Source: Paenarthrobacter nitroguajacolicus JCM 14115 (GTDB lineage: Bacteria > Actinomycetota > Actinomycetes > Actinomycetales > Micrococcaceae). Taken from it: DNA of 61,712 bases. The first letter of the stretch is position 1. Each line of letters opens with the position of its first letter. The notes under the pieces are model-generated. The model was given only the letters and a program-made list of their open reading frames with translations. It was not told where the DNA came from and ran no database searches. Positions 1 to 9,445 of this stretch are shown here, in pieces. The position numbers and the translations under genes are program-made. The stretch lies in NCBI GenBank assembly GCA_001313365.1, contig BBFS01000016.1, forward strand, positions 1 through 61,712, in the 5' to 3' direction.

Positions 1-105
1 CAACCAACGCTCGATCACATCCCCCCCAACCCTTCCCCCCCACCGACGCTCGCTCACATCCCCCAACCCTTCCAACCAACGCTCAATCACATCCCTAACC
101 CTTCC
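1..105. repeat. Imperfect tandem repeat, three copies of about 33-39 bp
   Basis: Three successive copies share the core ACGCTCxxTCACATCCC followed by AACCCTT; the ACGC cores begin at about 7, 46 and 79. The spacing differs mostly because the C runs differ in length, which may be sequencing noise. The array touches the left edge of the window, so more copies may lie outside. No gene overlaps it. Confidence 0.7.
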
Positions 106-331
106 ACGGTGCGGTCGTATGGCTTTCTGGGACAGCGTGAGGGGGGGAAATTACGCTTCGTATGAACACGCCCAGAAGAAAATACGGTGCGGCGTTTCGT
201 GAGGAAAGGTCAGCGCCTTCTTTGCCGTGAAGCAAAAGTAGAGGCTTCTACGAGTACAACTAAGCGGAGAAGGCCAACCAATCCGGGGGCCGCCGTGCCG
301 GCGTTGAAGGTATCCGGCAGAGCATCGGCCG
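106..331. other. Gene-free stretch between two repeat arrays
   Basis: Short reading frames exist on both strands, but none has a ribosome-binding site, recognisable domain or typical codon use. I see no RNA gene, and no clear promoter or terminator. It separates the array at 1-105 from the 32-bp array that starts at 332. Confidence 0.5.
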
Positions 332-507
332 CAAGCACGCAGGACATGAGAGAACGTCCGGGCCAAACCCGCGGGACATGAGCGAGCGCTAGGCGCAAGC
401 ACGCGGGACGTGACAGAGCGTGCGGCTCAAACCCGCGGGACGTGAGCGAGCGTTAGGCGCAAACCCGCGGGACGTGAGAGAGCGTGCAACTCAAGCACGC
501 GAAAGGC
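332..507. repeat. 32-bp tandem repeat array, five full copies and a partial sixth
   Basis: Copies start at 332, 364, 396, 428 and 460, with a decaying sixth at 492, so the period is exactly 32 bp. Each begins CAA(A/G)C(A/C)CGC(G/A)GGAC(A/G)TGA. Alternate copies resemble each other more closely: the copies at 364 and 428 carry AGCGAGCG(C/T)TAGGCG, while those at 396 and 460 carry AGAGCGTGC. That suggests a 64-bp higher-order unit. It lies downstream of rlmB and is not CRISPR, because there are no unique spacers. A small open frame runs through it only because the sequence is repetitive. Confidence 0.85.
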
Positions 508-561
508 GCCGCGAGGGCCATCCGGAAGCGTGCGTCAAAGCGACGAAGGAGCAGCACGCGG

Positions 562-612
562 AGGATGGCGCTTGCGGCGCCTTAGCGAAAAGGATGGCGC
601 TTGCGGCGCCTT
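562..612. repeat. 22-bp direct repeat with internal palindrome
   Basis: Two identical 22-bp copies, starting AGGATGGCGCTTGCGG, sit at 562-583 and 591-612, offset by 29 bp. Each contains GGCGCTTGCGGCGCC, a short imperfect palindrome. The pair lies just past the stop of rlmB and could help end its transcript, but there is no T tract on the minus strand, so this is only a possibility. Confidence 0.6.
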
Positions 613-621
613 TGCAGAGGA

Positions 622-1620
622 CTAGCTAGCGCGCTGCCTCGACACTTCGTACAGCGAGATTCCGACGGCCATGGATGCGTTGAGGGACTCCATGGCGGAG
701 TCGATCGGGATCGAGACGATCTGGTCGCAGTTCTCGCGGACCAGCCTGCTGAGGCCCTTGCCTTCGGAACCGACCACAATGCAAACGGGTTCGGTGGCAA
801 CGGTGAGGTCGGGCAGCGAGACGTCGCCGTCGCCGTCCAAGCCAAGGACGTAGATGCCATGTTCTTGAACTGCTTGAGCGCGTTGTTGAGGTTCGCAGCA
901 CGGGCAACGGGGGGGACACGGACAGCGGCGCCGGCACTGGTCTTCCACGCGGACGCAGTGACGCCGACGGAACGACGCTCAGGCACGATGACGCCGTGGC
1001 CGCTGAAGGCCGAAACGGAGCGGATGATCGCGCCGAGGTTGCGGGGGTCGGTGATGCCGTCCAGGGCAACGAAGATGGGGGGGGCGTTGGAGATGTGCCC
1101 CCTTCTTCCACTTGGCGAGGGTTTCCTCGGCGAGGTCGTAAGCGTCCTCGTATTCGTACGGCGGGATCTGCAGAACGAGGCCCTGGTGGACGGCGTCCTC
1201 TGTCATGCGGTCCAGCTCAGCCTTGCCGGTTTCGAGCAGGGGGGATGCCACGCTCGGCCGCGAGTTTGAGGGATTCCTTGACGCGGTCGTCCATCTCAAT
1301 GCGGATGGCGACGTGCAGGGCTTTGGCTGGGATACCGGCGCGGAGCGCTTCGACCACCGAGTTACGGCCCGTCACCAGTTCTTCAGTGGCACGGCCCTTG
1401 GGACCGGAGCGGGCGCCTGCGCCACCGGGACGGGTGCCGTTCCGCGCTTGGCAGCCGAGCGCTCAGCCAGCTGCTTGTTCTTGTATGCCTTGTGGTAGGT
1501 GCGTTCCTCCGCCTTGGGCGTGGGACCCTTGCCCTCCAGGGCCTTGCGGCCGTGGCCACCGGTTCCGGTGGTGGGGGGGCCCTTCTTCTGCTTGACCGAC
1601 CGGCGACCATTATTGGCCAT
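622..1620 (-). CDS. rlmB: 23S rRNA (guanosine-2'-O-)-methyltransferase RlmB (SpoU/TrmH family), frameshifted by G/C-run errors
   Basis: This SPOUT-fold enzyme methylates the 2'-O of a guanosine in 23S rRNA (G2251 in E. coli) using SAM. Read through the breaks, the protein has a basic Arthrobacter-type N-terminal extension of about 80 residues ([15 protein letters not shown]), a SpoU substrate-binding domain, and the catalytic domain. Motif 1 is [11 protein letters not shown], motif 2 is [12 protein letters not shown] and motif 3 is [18 protein letters not shown]. The start is the ATG at 1620 and the stop is at 622-624. The frame breaks near 885 (a missing G), 1080-1100 and 1236, all at G/C runs. 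It is the last gene of the minus-strand block with cysS, ispD and ispF, an order usual in this family of bacteria. The identification is firm; the exact rRNA target is inferred from the family. Confidence 0.9.
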
Positions 1621-1699
1621 GAGATTCCATCCTTGATTTTGTGAGTAAGTCTGGAATCAAGTCTACTGACCCGATGCAATTCGCCGCCGCGCCGGTTCG

Positions 1700-3155
1700 T
1701 CAGTCGCGTTTGAGGCTCCAGCTGGCGCCATCCGCACCATCTTCGACGACGACGCCGGCCGCGGCGAGTGTGTCGCGGATAGCATCGGATGCTGCCCAGT
1801 CCTTATTGGCCCTGGCAGCGGCACGGGCTTCGAGTTGGGCTTCGATCAGCACTTCGAGAGCGGCATGCTCGCGCCTTGTACAGCCTCCGGGCGTTTCACC
1901 GAATCCAGGCCTAGAACTTCGGTCATGGACAGCACGCTGTAGAGAGCGGTCTTCGCACTCTCCAGGTCGCCGCCAGCCAACGCCGTGTTTCCTGCCCGCA
2001 CGGTTTCGTGCAGCACGCCGAGGGCCTGGGGCACGTTGAGGTCGTCATCCATGGCCGCGATGAACGCAGCGGGCATGTTGGCCTGCGGGGAAACGTCCGA
2101 GGCGGCCGTACCCACCTTGGCGGATGCCTTGTGAATGAAACCGTCAATGCGCTCGACGGCGGCTGCAGCCTCCTGCAGCGAGGTAGGCCGGTAGTCCAGG
2201 ATGGAGCGGTAGTGTGCCTGACCGAGGTAGTAGCGAACCACTCGCGGTGAGGCGAGCTCCAGCATCTCCGCCGGGCTCACGGTGTTGCCAATGGACTTGG
2301 ACATCTTTTCGCCCTCGTACGTGACCATGCCGTTGTGCATCCAGAAGTTGGCAAACTCGTCACCGGCAGCCTGGGACTGGGCCATCTCGTTCTCGTGGTG
2401 CGGGAAGCGAAGATCCAGTCCTCCACCGTGGATATCAAACCGCGGACCCAAATACTTGGTGACCATGGCTGAGCACTCAAGGTGCCATCCGGGACGGCCG
2501 GCGCCCCACGGGGGGACTCCCACTTTGCGGTGACGGGTTCGCCGTCTTTGAAGCCCTTCCACAGCGCGAAGTCGCGAGGGTCGCGCTTGCCGCGTGGGTC
2601 GCGTCGGGCGCTCCCTGCATGTCATCGATATTCTGCCGCGTCAGCGAGCCGTACTTGCTCCAGGAACGGACGTCGAAGTAGACGTCGCCGGAATCGTCCA
2701 GTGCGGGGGTAGGCATGGCCGCGGTCGATGAGGCGCTGGATGAGTGCGTGCATTTCCGGGATGTGGCCGGTGGCACGGGGTTCATAAGTGGGCCGTTGGA
2801 CGCCGAGGGATTCGTAGGCGTTCTCGAACTCCTGCTCGTAGCGGTACGCCAGGGCCCACCACTCTTCGGCTTGGCGCGCCGAGGGTTCAGCGTCCCAGTC
2901 CGGACCGAACGACTGAGCGGATTTGGCCAGGATCTTGTCGTCGATGTCCGTGACGTTGCGCACCACCGTAACCCGGAGGCCACGGAATTCGAGCCAGCGG
3001 GTCAGTTGGTCGAAGGCGATGGCCGACCTGACGTGGCCCACGTGCGGCATTCCTTGGACGGTGGCCCCGCAGTAGTACACGCTGGCCTTGCCGTCTTCGA
3101 GGGGAACGAAGTCGCGGACTTCGGCGGAGGCGGTGTCATAGAAGCGCAGGGTCAC
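1700..3155 (-). CDS. cysS: Cysteinyl-tRNA synthetase, frameshifted by G/C-run errors
   Basis: This class I enzyme charges tRNA-Cys with cysteine in the cytosol. Visible landmarks are the HIGH-equivalent HVGHVRSAI near residue 40, the central [12 protein letters not shown] and [14 protein letters not shown] zinc/active-site segment, and KMSKSIGN, the KMSKS loop. The start is a GTG at 3155 (VTLRFYDT), and the stop is the TGA at 1702-1700 after the typical end SWSLKRD. The reading frame is lost near 2510 where a CCCC-type run reads as six, near 2600-2720, and near 1885. The reconstructed length of about 470 residues is normal. It sits 36 bp downstream of the lipoprotein gene and upstream of rlmB. 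It could be confused with MshC, the mycothiol ligase paralogue, but the full anticodon-binding C-terminus and the rlmB neighbour support CysS. Confidence 0.93.
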
Positions 3156-3190
3156 CGCTCCAGATTAGCCGATGACGCGCCGTGACCTGC

Positions 3191-3547
3191 CTACTTGCAG
3201 TATTCGCCGATCTTGTTGAACTGCACCTTGAGCTTCTCCTGCTGGTCCTGGGTGGCCGCGCCGAGGGACGACGACGCCGCTTCGTCCATGATCGCAGCCA
3301 TGTCTTTGATGGGGGGGTTGCCGATCTCCGGAGCGAGTTTGCCCGCGATCTCGTGGTAGTGCTCAGCGATCTGTTTGGACTGCTGCTGCTGGTTCCCGTC
3401 CGGCTTGAAGGTGTCGTTGTTCAGGAACTCGCAACTGGCTGTCACGTCCATCGTTTGGGTCCCGCTGCAGCCGCCCAGCAGGAGCGATGCAGCCAAGCCT
3501 GCGGACACCATAGCGGAACGCACGACGCCGGCACGCGGCTTAACCAT
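3191..3547 (-). CDS. Small secreted lipoprotein of unknown function
   Basis: The protein is about 118 residues. I chose the ATG at 3547 ([13 protein letters not shown]) because it gives a clean signal peptide: a short basic stretch, a hydrophobic AGLAASLLL core and the lipobox LLGGC. That Cys would be lipidated and the rest would face outside the membrane. The mature part is polar and Gln/Lys rich with four cysteines or fewer, ending [10 protein letters not shown] longer frame runs upstream to 3688 but overlaps ispF and lacks any start signal. Its start overlaps the ispF stop by 8 bases, so it is probably translated with ispF. No known family is obvious to me. Confidence 0.7.
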   Translation of the reverse strand: MVKPRAGVVRSAMVSAGLAASLLLGGCSGTQTMDVTASCEFLNNDTFKPDGNQQQQSKQIAEHYHEIAGKLAPEIGNPPIKDMAAIMDEAASSSLGAATQDQQEKLKVQFNKIGEYCK

Positions 3548-4098
3548 GTGGCGCACCTTTTGCGGGACCGGGCTCCGTTGCCGTCGTCTCGTGTCCGGAG
3601 ACCGGGTACACCAGGGCCGTGGCAACAGCGGAGATACCTTCGCCGCGACCGGTGAAGCCGAGGCCGTCGCTTGTGGTTGCCGTGACACTGATCGGCGCGC
3701 CGGCAGCTTCGCTCAGGACCCTCTGGGATTCTTCCCGGCGCGGACCGAACTTGGGACGGTTGGCCACGAACTGCACTGCCACGTTGCCGATCTCGAATCC
3801 GGCCGCGCGCACAATGCGTGCCGCTTCGCCAAGGAGCTTGACCCCTGAGGCACCTGCGAACTCGGGGGCGGTCAGTGCCGAAGTGGGTGCCCAGGTCACC
3901 GATTCCGCACGCGGAAAAGAGTGCGTCGGCAGCGGCGTGAGCAACGCAATCGCCGTCGGAATGCCCTGAAAGCCCCTGTTCGCCTTCCCAGAAAAGCCCG
4001 CCCAACCACAGCGGTTGCGGGTCATCTTCGGGAGCAAATGCGTGGACATCGATACCAACGCCCGTGCGTGGAAGCACCATGTTCTGGTTAGGAGTCAT
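3540..4098 (-). CDS. ispF: 2-C-methyl-D-erythritol 2,4-cyclodiphosphate synthase (MEP pathway), frameshifted
   Basis: IspF cyclises CDP-ME 2-phosphate to ME-cPP with loss of CMP, the fifth step of non-mevalonate isoprenoid synthesis. The metal-binding DVHAF motif ([14 protein letters not shown]), the GHSDGDC segment and the C-terminal [16 protein letters not shown] are all present. The start ATG at 4098 shares its first base with the TGA of ispD (TGATG), so the two are translationally coupled. The frame breaks around 3860-3960, where pieces of the two frames meet in GTDRPEFAG. The extended tail ending GPAKGAPHG overlaps the start of the next lipoprotein. The length of about 185 residues is slightly above the usual 160 because of that tail. 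Confidence 0.92.
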
Positions 4099-4898
4099 CA
4101 GCCTTCCACCCAACGAATTCCCAGCGGCCCTTCCAGCAATCCCTCGGCAATGATCAGATCCAATGGCGTGGTGATCTTCAGCGACTGGCTGGCCCCGCGG
4201 ACAGCATGGACCGGAACCCCCGAGGAGCTCCACCAGCATGGCGTCGTCGGTGACAGCTGCGGATTGCTTGTCGTCGAAGAGACCGGCAGCTTCGTGAGCC
4301 CTCCGCAGGACCGCCAGTTCGAAACCTTGCGGGGGGGTCTGAACGGCGCGCAGCTGCTCGCGGGGGGGAGCTGTTCCCGTGACAACTTCCGGGGGGGCGA
4401 TGGAGGAGTCTGAGCCATTCGTCTCGGCAACAGTTTTGATGGTGTCCACCACAGGCATGGTGGGAATGACGGCCTTCGCGCCTGAGGCCAGGGCATCGGC
4501 GACGCGCTGGAAAACCCGCTCGGGGGGGTAAGGGCACGTGCGGCGTCGTGGACCAGGACCAGTTCGGTTCCGTCCTCCAACGCAGCCATGGCAGCCCGGA
4601 CGGAATCCGCGCGGGAGGAACCGCCGTCGACAATCGAAATTTCGGGGCCGCCGTCCACCAGGTCAATGGTGAACTCGGAGATTGATTCGCGCAGCGCCGT
4701 GTCCCCCCCCTTGGGCACGGCGACGCAGATCTGGCGCGCAACATCAGATGCAACCACCCCCCCACGGAGGGCATGCATCAGGATGGTTTCACCACCCAGC
4801 GGAACCTGGGCTTTGGGCATGCCGTAACCGAGGCGTTCACCGGAGCCGGCAGCAACCACGATCACGGCCGTGACGGCGCGCTTGGAAGGAATACTCAT
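4098..4898 (-). CDS. ispD: 2-C-methyl-D-erythritol 4-phosphate cytidylyltransferase (MEP pathway), frameshifted
   Basis: IspD transfers CMP to MEP to form CDP-ME. The nucleotide-binding loop [15 protein letters not shown] lies near residue 16, followed by [13 protein letters not shown] and [10 protein letters not shown], both diagnostic of this family. I place the start at the ATG at 4898 ([15 protein letters not shown]) rather than eight codons upstream, because the protein then begins just before the first beta strand. The frame is broken at several G/C runs between about 4330 and 4530 (for example 4331, 4367, 4391 and 4522). The stop overlaps the ispF start. The ispD-ispF pair is a classic operon. 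Confidence 0.92.
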   Translation of the reverse strand: MSIPSKRAVTAVIVVAAGSGERLGYGMPKAQVPLGGETILMHALRGGVVASDVARQICVAVPKGGDTALRESISEFTIDLVDGGPEISIVDGGSSRADSVRAAMAALEDGTELVLVHDAARALTPPSGFSSASPMPWPQARRPSFPPCLWWTPSKLLPRRMAQTPPSPPRKLSREQLPPASSCAPFRPPRKVSNWRSCGGLTKLPVSSTTSNPQLSPTTPCWWSSSGVPVHAVRGASQSLKITTPLDLIIAEGLLEGPLGIRWVEG

Positions 4899-4920
4899 GG
4901 ACACCAGAGTACTTCGTGGC

Positions 4921-4958
4921 AAAAAGAAACCCGGCGGCGCTTTCGCACCACCGGGCTC
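4921..4958 (-). terminator. Rho-independent terminator downstream of carD
   Basis: On the minus strand GCCCGGTGG and CCGCCGGG pair around a GCGAAAGC-containing loop (one G-T pair), followed by TTTCTTTTT. It begins six bases after the carD stop. Confidence 0.8.
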
Positions 4959-4963
4959 AATTC

Positions 4964-5445
4964 TTAGGAAGCCAAGACCTCGTCGAGAACGCTTGCAGCC
5001 TTCTCTTCGTCTGTCTTCTCAGCCAGGGCCAGTTCTGAAATCAGAATCTGCCGCGCTTGGCCAGCATCCGCTTCTCACCTGCGGAAAGGCCGCGATCGTG
5101 ATCACGACGCCAAAGATCGCGAACGACCTCTGCCACCTTGATGACATCGCCTGAAGCAAGCTTCTCCAGGTTCGCCTTGTAACGACGTGACCAGTTGGTA
5201 GGCTCTTCAGTGAACTCGGCGCGGAGAACGTCAAATACGTGCTCCAAGCCTTCTTTGCCCACTACGTCCCGGACCCCAACAAGGTCAACATTCTCTGCTG
5301 GAACTTCAATGGTCAGATCACCCTGAGCCACCTTGAGCTTGAGATACATCTTCTCTTCGCCCTTGATGGTGCGCATCTTGATTTCCTCAATTTTTGCTGC
5401 ACCGTGGTGAGGGTAAACTACTGTCTCGCCGACCTCAAAAACCAT
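4964..5445 (-). CDS. carD: CarD/CdnL-family RNA polymerase-binding transcription regulator, one-base frameshift
   Basis: CarD binds the RNA polymerase beta subunit and stabilises the open complex at rRNA and many housekeeping promoters. The N-terminal Tudor-like domain ([22 protein letters not shown]) and the C-terminal helical DNA-binding domain ([17 protein letters not shown] and [12 protein letters not shown]) are clear. After KRMLAK one G is missing near 5056. Restoring it gives [14 protein letters not shown] and a normal end VLDEVLAS at the TAA at 4964-4966, so the full length is about 160 residues as usual. It lies upstream of ispD, the usual actinobacterial order, but has its own terminator. 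Confidence 0.95.
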
Positions 5446-5729
5446 GTGGACTTTCCCCTTTCCCGCAGATTAGTCTATCACGATTAAGGCATACGACTGG
5501 CATCGGACAGGGCCTTCTCCCGCGCCAATAAAGGGAATAAGGCCTCAAACGACTTCCTCCAAGGTCTTGACGTATTCGGGGGGGAAAGATGCTTCGAGCA
5601 AGCAATGTGCGAGCAAGATCTCCTTCGTTGGTGGCGCCACATAGCCTTCCCGAATCCATATTTCCGGGGGGGGTTTGCCGATAGGCTATGGCTGAAAAGT
5701 GTTCCAATGACTCTTGAGGAGTAGGTGTC

Positions 5730-6291
5730 GTGCGCAATACTGCGATGAACCCTGTCCAGCGCGGCAAGCTGGCAATTGCGGCGGCTGCAATCGGCGTCGG
5801 TCTTCTGTCCGTCACCGGCTGTGGATTCGTCAACGCCCAGCAGACTACCCACCAGTACTCGGCATCGGACGGGATCAAAGCTGATCTCGGTCCCCTGCAG
5901 TTGCGCAACATCCTGATTGTTGCCTCGGGCGAGAACGAGCCCGGCCGCGTTATCGGCGCCGTATTCAACACCTCCGCCACCGACGCGACCCTCACCGTGA
6001 GTGGTGCCAACGGCGCACAGACTGAAATCCCGGTCAAGGCCAATGGGGAGACATTCCTGAACGACACAGCGGATGCAGCGATCCTCAGCACCGCCGGTGT
6101 CATCCCCCCGGTGGCCTGGTCCCGATCACCGTCCGCAGCGGTTCCGACTCAGCTACCGTCAACGTTCCGGTGCTTGACGGCACGCTGCCCGAGTACGCCA
6201 AGTACCTGCCCACCACGCCGACCCCCCCGACGGCAACGCCGACGTCGACTTCCACTGCTACGTCCTCGGAGCTCCGGCCGCCGGCCACTAG
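5730..6291 (+). CDS. Conserved actinobacterial lipoprotein, frameshifted near its end
   Basis: The GTG at 5730 has TGAGGAG upstream and opens a protein of about 185 residues. It has a hydrophobic signal ending in the lipobox LLSVTGC, so it is probably an outward-facing membrane lipoprotein. The mature domain (IKADLGPLQLRNILIV...GRVIGAVFNTS) resembles small immunoglobulin-like lipoproteins found next to carD in Arthrobacter; I infer this from memory of the context. A C run near 6108 and another near 6226 break the frame. Repairing them gives a Thr/Pro-rich tail (TPTATPTSTSTATSS) and a TAG at 6289-6291. It diverges from carD. The 284 bp between them holds no gene and must contain both promoters. 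Confidence 0.75.
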
Positions 6292-6311
6292 CAGGCAGCA
6301 AGCCACAAGCG

Positions 6312-6360
6312 ATACACATAAGGAAGGTCCGCCACGGCGGGACCCTTCCTTATGTGTGTA
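6312..6360. terminator. Long hairpin, probable bidirectional terminator
   Basis: ACACATAAGGAAGG at 6314 and CCTTCCTTATGTGTGT at 6345 form a long stem closed by CCGCC/GGCGG. It follows the lipoprotein stop and faces the convergent senX3-regX3 transcript. A T tract is weak on both sides. Confidence 0.75.
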
Positions 6361-6490
6361 GCTGCCGACCCCCCCGACGACACCCAAATTTGCCCGGGCC
6401 ACCCTGCCGGGCTACCGACACCCAAATCCGGGCATCGTCAGCCGCTTTCCGTGGTGCCAACGAATGTGCGCGTCGCCGGTAAGGAAAGCT

Positions 6491-7174
6491 TTACGGCTCG
6501 AACTTGTAACCCAAGCCGCGCACTGTGACCAGGTATCGCGGCACTGAAGGGTCCGGCTCAATCTTGCTGCGAAGCCGCTTCACGTGGACATCGAGCGTCT
6601 TGGTGTCCCCCCACATAGTCCGAACCCCCAGACACGGTCGATCAATTGTCCGCGTGTCAGTACCCTGCCGGAGTTGCGGAGCAGCATCTCCAGCAGTTCG
6701 AACTCCTTGAGCGGCAGCGAAACCTGCTCACCGTTGACGCTCACCACGTGGCGTTCGATGTCCATGCGGACCGGTCCTGCCTGCACGGTGGACGTAATAA
6801 GTTCCTCCGGCTCACCCTGCCGGCGCAGCACCGCCCGGACGCGGGCCACGAGCTCCCGGGAGGAATAGGCTTGGTGACATAGTCATCCGCGCCAAGCTCC
6901 AAGCCAACAACCTTGTCGATTTCCGAGTCCTTGGCCGTCAGCATAATGACGGGGACACTGGAACGCTGGCGAAGTTGTCGGCACACTTCGGTGCCCGGCG
7001 TTCCCGGCAACTGCAGGTCCAGGAGGACAAGGTCGGCACCGTTCCGGTCGAATTCCACCAAGGCGTCGCTGCCGTTGTCCACTACCTCGACGTCAAAACC
7101 CTCTTTGCCCAGGAGATAGGACAGGGGGGGTCGCTGAAGGACTCTTCGTCCTCCACTATCAAAATCCGGCTCAA
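6491..7174 (-). CDS. regX3: Response regulator RegX3 (OmpR/PhoB family), frameshifted
   Basis: This is the DNA-binding partner of the phosphate-limitation sensor SenX3. The receiver domain has the acidic pocket in ILIVEDEES, the phosphoacceptor Asp in [10 protein letters not shown], and Lys in DDYVTKP. The winged-helix effector follows, with [15 protein letters not shown] and [12 protein letters not shown]. It ends [13 protein letters not shown] at 6491. The start is a TTG at 7174 with a perfect AAGGAG eight bases upstream. This TTG overlaps the TGA of senX3, so the two are coupled. Breaks occur near 6610-6640, 6868 and 7128. About 226 residues after repair, normal for the family. Confidence 0.93.
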
Positions 7175-8461
7175 GCGCTGGCTCCTTGCTCTTGGGCGCC
7201 GCTGGCGCCCCCTTGATGATTCACGTGATGGGGGGGTTGTTGAATCGCGTGATGAGGCTCGACGGCGGCAGCAGCCGCCGGAAGTTCGGAAGAGGCGGCC
7301 GCAGCGGAAGCCGGAAGGCCGGCGTCGTCGTCCTGTCCTTCCATCTCGGGCAAGCGGATGGTGAAGGTGGATCCTTGGCCGGGCTGGGACCACACGGTCA
7401 CCTCGCCGCCATGGTTGGACACCACGTGCTTGACGATGCTGAGCCCTAGGCCCGTGCCACCGGTATGCCGGGATCGTGCCGCGTCGACGCGGTAGAAGCG
7501 CTCGAACACGCGCTCCTGGTCCTCGGGGGGGTCAGTCCCTCACCTTGGTCCGTGACGGAGATGGCGACGACGCCTCCCGGGTTCGGATGCCGACACCTAC
7601 ACGCGTGTTTTCCGGTGAATAGCGAATGGCGTTGTCGATCAGGTTGCGGAGGGCTGTCACCAGGAGGTCGCGGTCGCCGAAAACCAGCGAGTCAGAGTGC
7701 CCGCCCACCACGATCTGGATATTCTTGCTCTCAGCCGGCAGCTGCGAGCGGTCCACGGCCTCGGTGATCACCGTATTGATATCCACCGCGTGACCTTGCT
7801 GGGCAACGTTGGCGCCCTGGAGACGGGAAAGTTCGATGATGTCCTGGACCAAGGCCGCCAGCCGGCCGGACTCCTTGTGCATGCGCTTGGCGAACCTGCG
7901 TACGGCTTCCTCGTCATCAGGCGACGCTTCCAAGGCCTCGGCCAGGAGCGAGATGGCGCCGACGGGTGTCTTGAGTTCGTGGGACACGTTGGCCACGAAG
8001 TCGTTGCGGATCTCCTCGGTACGGGTGATCTCAGTGCGGTCGTCGGCCAGAAGCACGATGTATTCCCAGCCGAGCATGGCTGCCCGTACTTGGACCACAA
8101 TGGTGCCCTTGCCCAGCGGGCCACGCGGGAGTTCGTACTGTTCCTCCAGGATCACGCCGTCCCGGCGGACCTTCGCGGTCATGTCCAGGAGTTGCTTGTG
8201 CACCACTGTGTGGCCACGCACCAGACCATACGCATACGCTGCCGGACTCGCACGGACAACGCCGTCGATGGCGTCCACCACGACAAAGGCGCGCCCGACG
8301 ACGGCAAGTACTTCCGCCGCGCCCTCAGGAAGCAGGGGCTCAGTGACGTCCAGGTCCACGATGCTGCGTTGCCGCTCGCTGATCCTGAATGCGAGCATGC
8401 CAAAGACGCCCAACGACAGGCCTACGAGACCTGCGACGACACCTATGAGCAATGGATCCAC
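7171..8461 (-). CDS. senX3: Sensor histidine kinase SenX3, frameshifted once near 7530
   Basis: SenX3 is a membrane kinase that, together with PhoU and the Pst transporter, signals phosphate limitation to RegX3. The GTG at 8461 starts a protein with a single N-terminal membrane segment ([19 protein letters not shown]), a PAS-like region, then HisKA with the phospho-accepting His in [12 protein letters not shown]. The ATPase has the N box [12 protein letters not shown] and the G box [15 protein letters not shown] run near 7528 shifts the frame between EAS and [11 protein letters not shown]. The tail after IRLPEMEGQ is long and Ala/His-rich. phoU diverges from it 192 bp away. Confidence 0.93.
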
Positions 8462-8520
8462 GTGTCCAGCTTATGCTGTGGAAACACGGGCAAGCAGTGA
8501 TCCGGCGCCAAACGCCGACG

Positions 8521-8564
8521 GTTCAACTAACGTTCATCTAAAGGAGCCGAACAGTTCACTGGCC
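8521..8564. promoter_or_regulatory. PHO-box-like 11-bp direct repeats between senX3 and phoU
   Basis: GTTCAACTAAC (8521), GTTCATCTAAA (8532) and GTTCACTGGCC (8554) fall on one 11-bp register; the intervening unit at 8543 does not match. Direct 11-bp repeats starting GTTCA are the known binding pattern of actinobacterial PhoP and RegX3. The position between senX3 and phoU is where autoregulation is expected. Confidence 0.6.
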
Positions 8565-8653
8565 CCTGACACAGTTACTGGTTGGACTGTCAATGGTTTT
8601 GAGATCCGACCCCCCCATCATGGGAACAGGATTTCCAAGGAAAGGACGCCTTA

Positions 8654-9310
8654 GTGCGCAAGGTTTTTCAGGAGGAGCTCACCCAGGTAGGTGACGACCT
8701 CATCGAGATCTCCAAGCTGGTTCACGAAGCAATCACGAAGGCCACTACGTCTTTCGAAGGTGCCGACGTGGACCTTGCCCAGGACGTCATCGCGGCAGAT
8801 GCCCGGATCGACTTCCTGCAGAACAGCCTCGACGAGCGCGCCATCGACATCCTTGCCCTGCAGGGTCCTGTCGCCAGCGACCTCCGCATGATTGTGGGTT
8901 CGCTGCGTATGAGCGCGTCTCTGGAACGCATGGGTGACCTGGCCCGCCACGTTGCCCAGCTGGCGCGCCTGCGCTACCCGGCCACCGTGATCCCGGCTTC
9001 GCTGACTCAGACCTTCAAGCCATGGCCCAGCACGACATCGAGATCACCGCCAAGGTGATTGAACTTCTGGAGACCCGCGATCTTGAGGTAGCCCGCGACA
9101 TCCTCAAGATCAACATCGCAGTGGACGACCTCCACCTCAGCGTCTTCAAGGCCATCGCCTCCCCCCCGAGTGGAATGAAAGCCCCCCCTCCACCACCGTG
9201 GACGTTGCCCTTGCAAGCCGCTACTTCGAGCGCTTCGCCGACCACGGCGTCTCGGTCGCCCGCAAGGTCACCTACCTGGTGACGGGCGAATGGCAGCCTG
9301 AAGCTTCTAG
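8654..9310 (+). CDS. phoU: Phosphate transport regulator PhoU, frameshifted
   Basis: PhoU is a cytosolic helical-bundle protein that couples the Pst phosphate transporter to the SenX3-type kinase and represses the response when phosphate is ample. The GTG at 8654 follows AAGGAAAGGA. The first PhoU repeat (VHEAITKATTSFEGADVDLAQDVI) and the second (KVIELLETRDLEVARDILKINIAVD) carry the typical metal-binding acidic motifs. The frame shifts near 9020 and at C runs near 9166-9190. The open frame appears to run into the terminator. Adding back one C in CTTCTAG gives ...EWQPEAS and a TAG at 9308-9310, the normal end at about 217 residues. Confidence 0.92.
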
Positions 9311-9328
9311 CCCTGAATTAACTACGAC

Positions 9329-9357
9329 GCGGCCGGTCACCATTGGTGACCGGCCGC
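9329..9357. terminator. Perfect 12-bp stem terminator between phoU and gpmA
   Basis: GCGGCCGGTCAC and GTGACCGGCCGC flank a five-base loop (CATTG), with CGTTTAAC after it. The genes on both sides converge on it. Confidence 0.85.
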
Positions 9358-9445
9358 CGTCGTTTAACTGCGGCGCAGCGCGTTCTTCGGCCGGAATGCG
9401 TCTAAGGGAGGAACGACCGAGCATCCGGCGAAGAACCGCGAAGCC

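Noticed and set aside
332..507. CRISPR array
   Set aside because: The 32-bp units are contiguous with no unique spacers, and no cas genes are present.
601..1269. Plus-strand open frame of 222 codons opposite rlmB
   Set aside because: It is the antisense of rlmB; the SPOUT motifs on the minus strand are conserved and the plus-strand product has no recognisable features.
5435..6103. Minus-strand frame over the carD-lipoprotein gap
   Set aside because: It is the antisense shadow of the signal-peptide lipoprotein gene at 5730 and has no start signal.
6375..6441. Two CGACACCCAAAT copies as a repeat element
   Set aside because: Only a 12-base match repeated twice; too short to support.
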